From NCBI GenBank assembly GCA_018676675.1, contig JABHEG010000311.1, positions 1 through 64,000 of the forward strand: a DNA stretch of 64,000 nt, in the 5' to 3' direction. The notes below the pieces were generated by a model. It searched no databases, was not told the DNA's origin, and worked only from the letters and a program-made list of their open reading frames with translations. Both the position numbers and the translations under genes were made by a program. The stretch comes from Lentisphaerota bacterium (GTDB lineage Bacteria > Verrucomicrobiota > Lentisphaeria > Oligosphaerales > JABHEG01). Below, piece by piece: positions 59,278-64,000 of the stretch (position 1 is its first letter; each line of letters opens with the position of its first letter).

Positions 59278-60096
59278 TCAGAAGGCGTTCTTCGTGCCGA
59301 GAGTCGACGTTGACTTGTACCGCGGCACAACGGCCCAGCTGCCGGGGATGGCGAAGATCTTTGATCCACGAAGCATGTATTCGACATGCAGGTCCAGAAA
59401 TGCGAGGTTGGCACCCATTTTGTGAGGGTAGCTGCGCGCGATGCCTCCCGGACTCATCCATCCTGGGTCAAGATTCCTGAAGCGCCAGGAGATCCAGCCG
59501 CTGGTGGCATTGGCCGCGCCATCGAGGAAGTAAGGGACGGCGTCCGGAGTAGCGGGCCAGCGTCCTGACTGCACGACTGGCCCCCGTTCCATGAACACGC
59601 GCTTTGCGGGGTACTGGGTACCGTGCGAGGTCAGCCCTTGCGCCTCAGTGCCGATCTGATGGTTCTCGCTATAAGTCCAGCGCTGATTCCGGGTATGGTA
59701 CTGTGTCGGGCAGGTGATGGCGCTGGGCGCGGTCGGGAGTCCATCATCAATGCGGTTCAGCCCCATGTAGGGTGGCAAGGTGTTGAGCCAGAATGCGCTA
59801 CGCGACCCCGCATTGCCGCGGTTGTATGCCGTGGGCATATAGCCATCCGAATCGTCCTCGTACAACGCAGCCGCGAGGCCGAGCTGCTTCAGGTTGCTGG
59901 CGCATTGGATCTGTCTGGCCTTGTTCTTTGTTTGGGAGAGGGCCGGCAGCAGCATCGAGGCCAGTATCGCGATGATCGCGATGACGACCAACAACTCGAT
60001 GAGAGTGAAGCCACGCGTTGCGCAGTTGCGGACGCTCTCGGGACGTGGGGCCCCGTCCAGGGATTTCATCGTACGTGACTCACCGCTTTTCTGCAT
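59278..60096 (-). CDS. prepilin-like protein with N-terminal methylation motif
   Basis: A 272-aa protein; the ATG at 60096 is preceded by GAGGAG. The prepilin cleavage/methylation signal [26 protein letters not shown] is clear, with the Glu at +5. The C-terminal part has [17 protein letters not shown], matching the H-X9-D(G) motif of the prepilin-like families that are greatly expanded in PVC bacteria, although the usual Gly after Asp is Leu here. These proteins assemble through type II secretion/type IV pilus-like machines, but the function of the expanded families is unknown. It lies upstream of the sulfatase-SGNH gene on the same strand. Confidence 0.88.
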   Translation of the reverse strand: MQKSGESRTMKSLDGAPRPESVRNCATRGFTLIELLVVIAIIAILASMLLPALSQTKNKARQIQCASNLKQLGLAAALYEDDSDGYMPTAYNRGNAGSRSAFWLNTLPPYMGLNRIDDGLPTAPSAITCPTQYHTRNQRWTYSENHQIGTEAQGLTSHGTQYPAKRVFMERGPVVQSGRWPATPDAVPYFLDGAANATSGWISWRFRNLDPGWMSPGGIARSYPHKMGANLAFLDLHVEYMLRGSKIFAIPGSWAVVPRYKSTSTLGTKNAF

Positions 60097-60733
60097 CGGA
60101 CAGTCTCCTCGTTCATGGCGATACGGGTAGCTCCGCACTATTCGGATGAAAGGCGCAGGACATGCATCGCCTATATGTATAGCATGGAGTCACTCACGAA
60201 AGAATGGCGAGGATCACCACGTGTTGTGTGCCATTTCACCTCGATAGGTGGAACGTGAGGCCGGGAGACGTCATCGGTATTCCTGGTAACGAGCTGATAC
60301 ATAGAGGAGTGCGCCGATAGCCATGAGGCGTTTTCTGCGTGTTACACGTTATCTCTGAACTGTTCAGGGATGTCTATCATCACCTTGCGGTGCGACTAGA
60401 GACAAGCTGGCGGGGTGTCGCTGTGGGCGTCAATCCTGGTCACATTTTGGTTGAAGAAGTAGCAGGAGAAGATGGCTACCCGCGTAGCAACCCGCGGACG
60501 ATACTGCGTCGTGTCGTGGTTCTCCCCATCGTCATCCCACCGGATGACAGTCTGCCATCATTGGCGGACCCCATGAAGCTCGGTCAGCTCGTTACCATCT
60601 GCCATTGACCGTTTGAGGAGTCAACCTGTCGGCGACGGGGAGCGGGTGCTGGTTGAGCAGCACAACTTGGCTCGGAGCGTGGTTGGCGAGGCTGACATAG
60701 GCGCTCTTTTGGGGGCCACTCACCCTTGCCTTC
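60097..60733. other. 637-base gap without a supported gene
   Basis: The stretch between the propeller fragment and the prepilin-like gene has an 89-codon plus-strand frame (60339-60608) that matches nothing I know and has no Shine-Dalgarno. Minus-strand frames are short. The region nearest the prepilin gene is AT-richer than its surroundings (around 60150-60400), and would be a natural promoter region for that gene. I can point to no specific promoter. Confidence 0.4.
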
Positions 60734-61333
60734 TCACTCGATCGCCTCGATGCCGTGGAGTGTGCCGGCACGCTTGGGATCGTGCCAGGTCCAGACGACG
60801 TTGCCGCGTTTGCCGAACTCGATAGCCTGCGGGGCTTTGCCGCTGTCCTTGCGGCCGTGTCCCGTCCAGTGGGCGACGACAATGTTGCCGTTCTCGAGTC
60901 TCTGCGCGTCACCGAAGAAGTGGGTCTTAACGCCGTTGACGTTGCCTTTCCCCCCGAACGACCTGATGAGTTTCCAGTCGCGGTCAAGGATCAGGACAGT
61001 GGCCCCGTAGCCGGTCGAGACCAGGACGCTGCCGTCCTGCAGTTCTTCGGCGAAGTACGGTTTTCTGCTTTCCGGGGTCAGTTTCGTCAGGTCGATTCCG
61101 CGGACCTCGGTGCCATCACGTTTGATCTCCCGGACGGTTGTGGGCCCGGACGTATAGAGGAAATGGCCGTCTTTCGTGACGCGAAGCAAGCGGAAGAACC
61201 CGCCGAGGCCGTAGACGGGATCGGCGGTCTTCCGGTTGTCTCTGTCCAGCTCGATGATGCCGTGGCGACTGCCGAGAAGCGTGTGCCCGTTCGCCAGGCG
61301 CACGACTGACTGGATGTCCCGGCCCATCTTCAC
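60734..61333 (-). CDS. beta-propeller protein, probably N-terminally truncated
   Basis: A 199-aa protein with repeated propeller blades (RLANGHTLLGSRHGIIELD, ELQDGSVLVSTGYGATVLILD, RLENGNIVVAHWTGHG, KRGNVVWTWHDP). The ending HDPKRAGTLHGIEAI is typical of the larger PQQ-like/arylsulfotransferase-type propellers of PVC bacteria. Those are about 300-350 aa and exported. This one has only four or so blades and no signal peptide. Its start, GTG, overlaps the TGA of the HzsA-related gene (GTGA), so it is co-translated, but it may be the surviving 3' part of a longer gene. Confidence 0.6.
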   Translation of the reverse strand: MKMGRDIQSVVRLANGHTLLGSRHGIIELDRDNRKTADPVYGLGGFFRLLRVTKDGHFLYTSGPTTVREIKRDGTEVRGIDLTKLTPESRKPYFAEELQDGSVLVSTGYGATVLILDRDWKLIRSFGGKGNVNGVKTHFFGDAQRLENGNIVVAHWTGHGRKDSGKAPQAIEFGKRGNVVWTWHDPKRAGTLHGIEAIE

Positions 61334-64000
61334 TTGATGCCTCCGGTGGCGTCGCGGGTTGGTGCTGGGGCGGGCGTCTCGGGGAACGGGGTCTCATAGC
61401 TGGTGGCTTGGGCGAAGGTCGGGACCGGCCGAAAGTGCGGGTGACCTTTGTGCCGCAGGTTCTTTCTGCCCCAGTACATCCCGTAGAACTGGGCGTTCGT
61501 ATCAACCCAGTTGGTGATCTTCAGAAGCTCCTCCCGGGCCAGCGTCACCTTCCCGTGGACGCGTGCCAGCTTCGCTGCGACTGCGGCCCTCTCCGGGGCC
61601 TTCAGCTCAACCGCATGCGGCGCCAACATGGCGACCAGTATGCTGTTGTGGGAACCGAACGACCGTGCGGGCATGTAGTGGACATTGCCGGTTTTAGGGT
61701 GGTTCTCACCAACCGTCGGCAGCAGTTCGACTTTCGTTCGGGGCCGCCCCTTGCCCCGTCGCCGTTCGCGGACCAGGCTTTCATAGGCTCTGCTGAACAG
61801 CTGGGTTTCGGTCCCGGAGAGATCCAGGCCCGCTTTTGGTTCATTTCCGGCGTGGCATCCAATGCAGTGTCTGTCGAGAACGGGCTGAACATCCGCCGCG
61901 AAATCGAGCGGTCGCTGTCCGCTCTTCTCGCCGGGCTGCGGACCGGGAACGGACGGCGTCCGGGTCAAGGCGTTGGGGGTTCCCTGAGCCGCGTTCACGG
62001 GCGCGTCGTTCGGGGTTTCGTGGCAGCCGATGCAACTGCGGGATTCTCCGGGTATGTAGTTCACGTAGGTCCGTTCGGTCTGCACTGCCAAGTAGTTCTC
62101 GTCCAGAACTTGGAGTGAGATGTTGGCCATGGCCGGAACGATGAAGTGCGCGGATCCGTCTTCTTCGACCGGGACGATCCCGTGCTGGACTTTCAAGCCT
62201 AGGTGTGTGTCTTTGGTGATAGTCGCGTGCTGCTGGTCGTACACATCGCCGGACCACCGCCGGCGCGCGGCCCACGGTCTTGGAATCTGTTCGAGAACAC
62301 GAATGAACTTGATGGATCCGCGTGCCACGCCCTCCATACCGTGATAGACGTCGGTGACCACGCAGGTGGCCAGGTCTCTGCGCGCCATGGCCGGCGAGAC
62401 GGCGCTCGCCATGACCGGCGGTTTCGGCCGCGCCATCAGCGGGAAGGGCTCCCAGCAGGAGTAGTTCCCATCGCTGTGAATCGGGTGTGTCTGCCCCGTT
62501 TCGTCCAGCAGGAACAGCCCGTAGGCGGTGGGATGCGTCCACAATTCGCCGGCGGGTTTATGGGAGACGAGGAAGAGATTCCGTGAGAGGGGGTAGGGAT
62601 CCGCGAACAGCGGCCCGCGACCTCGACTGTCCGCTCTCCAGCTGCCGTCGGTTTGCCGAAAGTGGAAGCCGCCCTCCCTCTTGATGTCGACGTACGGAGT
62701 CATGTAGGTCATCGGGGCCCTGGTGCGTATGTCCCTGGAGACGTCCAGCCTGATGACGGTCCCCATGTTGTTCTGTGGGCAGTGTGGAGCGCCAAGCACA
62801 ACGAATTCGGATGGCGAGTCGGGGATGGGGCGACCGTGGATCATGGTCGGCGGGAAGGCAATGTCGGCGCCATAGATCTCAGACGAGCTGGAACCGTCGG
62901 GATTCATGGCCCAGAGGCACTTGACGGAGACCGCGCCTTTGTCGAAATACTCCCAGCGCGTATACAGGACACGGCCGTCCGGCAGGGCGACAGGAGCGTT
63001 CTCGCTCACCGAGGAATTGGTGAGTCTCTTCATGTTCCCACCATTGGCAGCCATGCGGTAGACGACGGACGTGGTGAAATCGTCCGGGGCATCACAGAGG
63101 ATGCCGTACTGGCAGCGGGTGGACACAAAGGCGATGCCGCCGTCCGGCAGGTAGCAGGGCTGCATGTCGTCTGTGCCATGGTGGTAGCGGACGCGATAAT
63201 CGCGTTGGAGGTCTGCCTCGTTCCTGGGGGGGAAGGTGAGTTGGCGCAGTTTGGAGCCGGTGCGCCTTCCGGTGACGGGGTTGATATCTATTTCGTAGAT
63301 TCGGTAGCCTTGGTCTTTGTCCCCTTTCCAGGCGAAGACGATCTTGCTCGCGTCGAATGCGAGATCGAAGCGCTCGAAGACGCCGTCTGCCAACTCCGGA
63401 ACCAGTTCATGGACCTGGCTGGTCCTCAGGTCCAGCACGCAGATGTTCCCTCCCGGAAGCCAGCGGCTGTTGATGTGCTTGGTGTAGTAGTGGTTGGCTG
63501 TATAGGTTTTGCGCCTGACGAAGACCAGCTTGTCGAAGTCAACGACCGGGTTGTGTTTCAAAACGACATCGCTGCGCAGGATCGCGACCGCCTCTTGCCA
63601 CTGGGAGAGGACGGCTTCGGCGGGGAGGACGTCCTTCCATTTGGCGGCCTGGTCCCCGAGCTTGTTGAGGCGCTCGGCCAACTGCTTGCCCACTGGTCTG
63701 CCTTGATACAAGGCGGCGATGGCGGCCCGGATAGTGTCCAGTTGGGCTGCCTTCACCGCGGTCAGCAACCGCTCATGTCTTAAGGCCTGCAGGTAGAGGC
63801 CGTGAACTCCCTTGAGATCCGCCGCTGTTTTCGTGGCGACGGCTTGCGCGTTGATCCTCGCGGCGACACCAGCAGGCAGCCCGACGGCGGATGCGTAGCG
63901 GGTTGCGATGTCCGCAAACGGCGCCGTCTGCCAGTCCGCGCGCCAGATACCGTCGTCCCTGGCCGCTCCCATCTGCACGAGAGCCGCCGGGTCGTCCTTG
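61330..64000 (-). CDS. HzsA-related cytochrome c protein, 5' end outside the window
   Basis: At least 889 residues, open to the window edge; codons before the first Met continue in frame (DDPAALVQMGAARDDG), so the start lies beyond 64000. The middle is a TolB/WD40-like propeller (HHGTDDMQPCYLPDGGIAFVST, VALPDGRVLYTRWEYFDKG). Two heme c-binding motifs CIGCH lie at 62020-62034 and 61852-61866. The arrangement is that of HzsA-related proteins, relatives of the hydrazine synthase alpha subunit found in PVC bacteria that do not make hydrazine. An exported electron-transfer or surface role is likely. The true function is unknown. Confidence 0.8.
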   Translation of the reverse strand, partial: KDDPAALVQMGAARDDGIWRADWQTAPFADIATRYASAVGLPAGVAARINAQAVATKTAADLKGVHGLYLQALRHERLLTAVKAAQLDTIRAAIAALYQGRPVGKQLAERLNKLGDQAAKWKDVLPAEAVLSQWQEAVAILRSDVVLKHNPVVDFDKLVFVRRKTYTANHYYTKHINSRWLPGGNICVLDLRTSQVHELVPELADGVFERFDLAFDASKIVFAWKGDKDQGYRIYEIDINPVTGRRTGSKLRQLTFPPRNEADLQRDYRVRYHHGTDDMQPCYLPDGGIAFVSTRCQYGILCDAPDDFTTSVVYRMAANGGNMKRLTNSSVSENAPVALPDGRVLYTRWEYFDKGAVSVKCLWAMNPDGSSSSEIYGADIAFPPTMIHGRPIPDSPSEFVVLGAPHCPQNNMGTVIRLDVSRDIRTRAPMTYMTPYVDIKREGGFHFRQTDGSWRADSRGRGPLFADPYPLSRNLFLVSHKPAGELWTHPTAYGLFLLDETGQTHPIHSDGNYSCWEPFPLMARPKPPVMASAVSPAMARRDLATCVVTDVYHGMEGVARGSIKFIRVLEQIPRPWAARRRWSGDVYDQQHATITKDTHLGLKVQHGIVPVEEDGSAHFIVPAMANISLQVLDENYLAVQTERTYVNYIPGESRSCIGCHETPNDAPVNAAQGTPNALTRTPSVPGPQPGEKSGQRPLDFAADVQPVLDRHCIGCHAGNEPKAGLDLSGTETQLFSRAYESLVRERRRGKGRPRTKVELLPTVGENHPKTGNVHYMPARSFGSHNSILVAMLAPHAVELKAPERAAVAAKLARVHGKVTLAREELLKITNWVDTNAQFYGMYWGRKNLRHKGHPHFRPVPTFAQATSYETPFPETPAPAPTRDATGGIK

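Noticed and set aside
60339-60608. 89-codon plus-strand frame
   Set aside because: No ribosome site, no recognisable family and no operon partner; treated as non-coding gap.

Overview
This is a GC-rich stretch with no rRNA, tRNA or CRISPR array. It carries nine full-length sulfatase genes plus two sulfatase remnants, many glycosidases and carbohydrate esterases, an HzsA-related cytochrome c and a prepilin-like protein with an H-X9-D motif. That gene set fits a free-living polysaccharide degrader of the Planctomycetota-Verrucomicrobiota-Kiritimatiellota-Lentisphaerota (PVC) group. The taxonomic call is inference from gene content only.

Layout. Block A (minus strand, 18088 down to 1) has an esterase/beta-propeller fusion, a GH29-like enzyme, a sulfatase, a GHL15-like TIM barrel, three more sulfatases, a 1152-aa TIM-barrel/jelly-roll protein and a GH29 fucosidase lacking its N-terminal half. 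Next (18236-19564) is a dead IS630-type element with about 37-bp inverted repeats. Block B (plus strand, 19783-28338) has a LacI regulator overlapping a GH50-like agarase-type lipoprotein, two intact sulfatases, one sulfatase with an internal deletion and a calcineurin-type phosphoesterase with a LamG domain. Block C (minus strand, 64000 down to 28455) has an HzsA-related cytochrome, a propeller fragment, a prepilin-like protein, a sulfatase/SGNH-hydrolase fusion, a GH29 lipoprotein, two URO-D-family proteins, a GH78 rhamnosidase-like enzyme, a double-headed esterase with two NPCBM domains, a sialate-O-acetylesterase-like protein, a LamG protein, two further esterases, an esterase/sulfatase fusion, one more sulfatase and an M60-like peptidase lipoprotein.

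How it works together. Glycosidases for fucose, rhamnose and a GH50-type backbone sit with sulfatases and esterases. The likely target is one or more heavily sulfated, acylated, fucose/rhamnose-containing (probably algal) polysaccharides. Some enzymes carry signal or lipoprotein peptides and others clearly do not, so digestion is probably split between cell surface and cytoplasm. No SusC/SusD pair, transporter or sulfatase-maturation enzyme is present here. The two URO-D-family proteins raise the untested idea of O-demethylation of methylated sugars.

The most unusual features are the multi-enzyme fusions: esterase-sulfatase, sulfatase-LamG-like-SGNH, esterase-NPCBM-esterase-NPCBM, and esterase-Rossmann-propeller. 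They put desulfation and deacylation, or two deacylations, on one exported polypeptide. The window is also rich in gene wreckage: truncated sulfatases, a GH29, a GH78, a 53-codon GH2 start and a zinc-finger tail. Two MITE-like elements supply the stop codons of the genes they touch.
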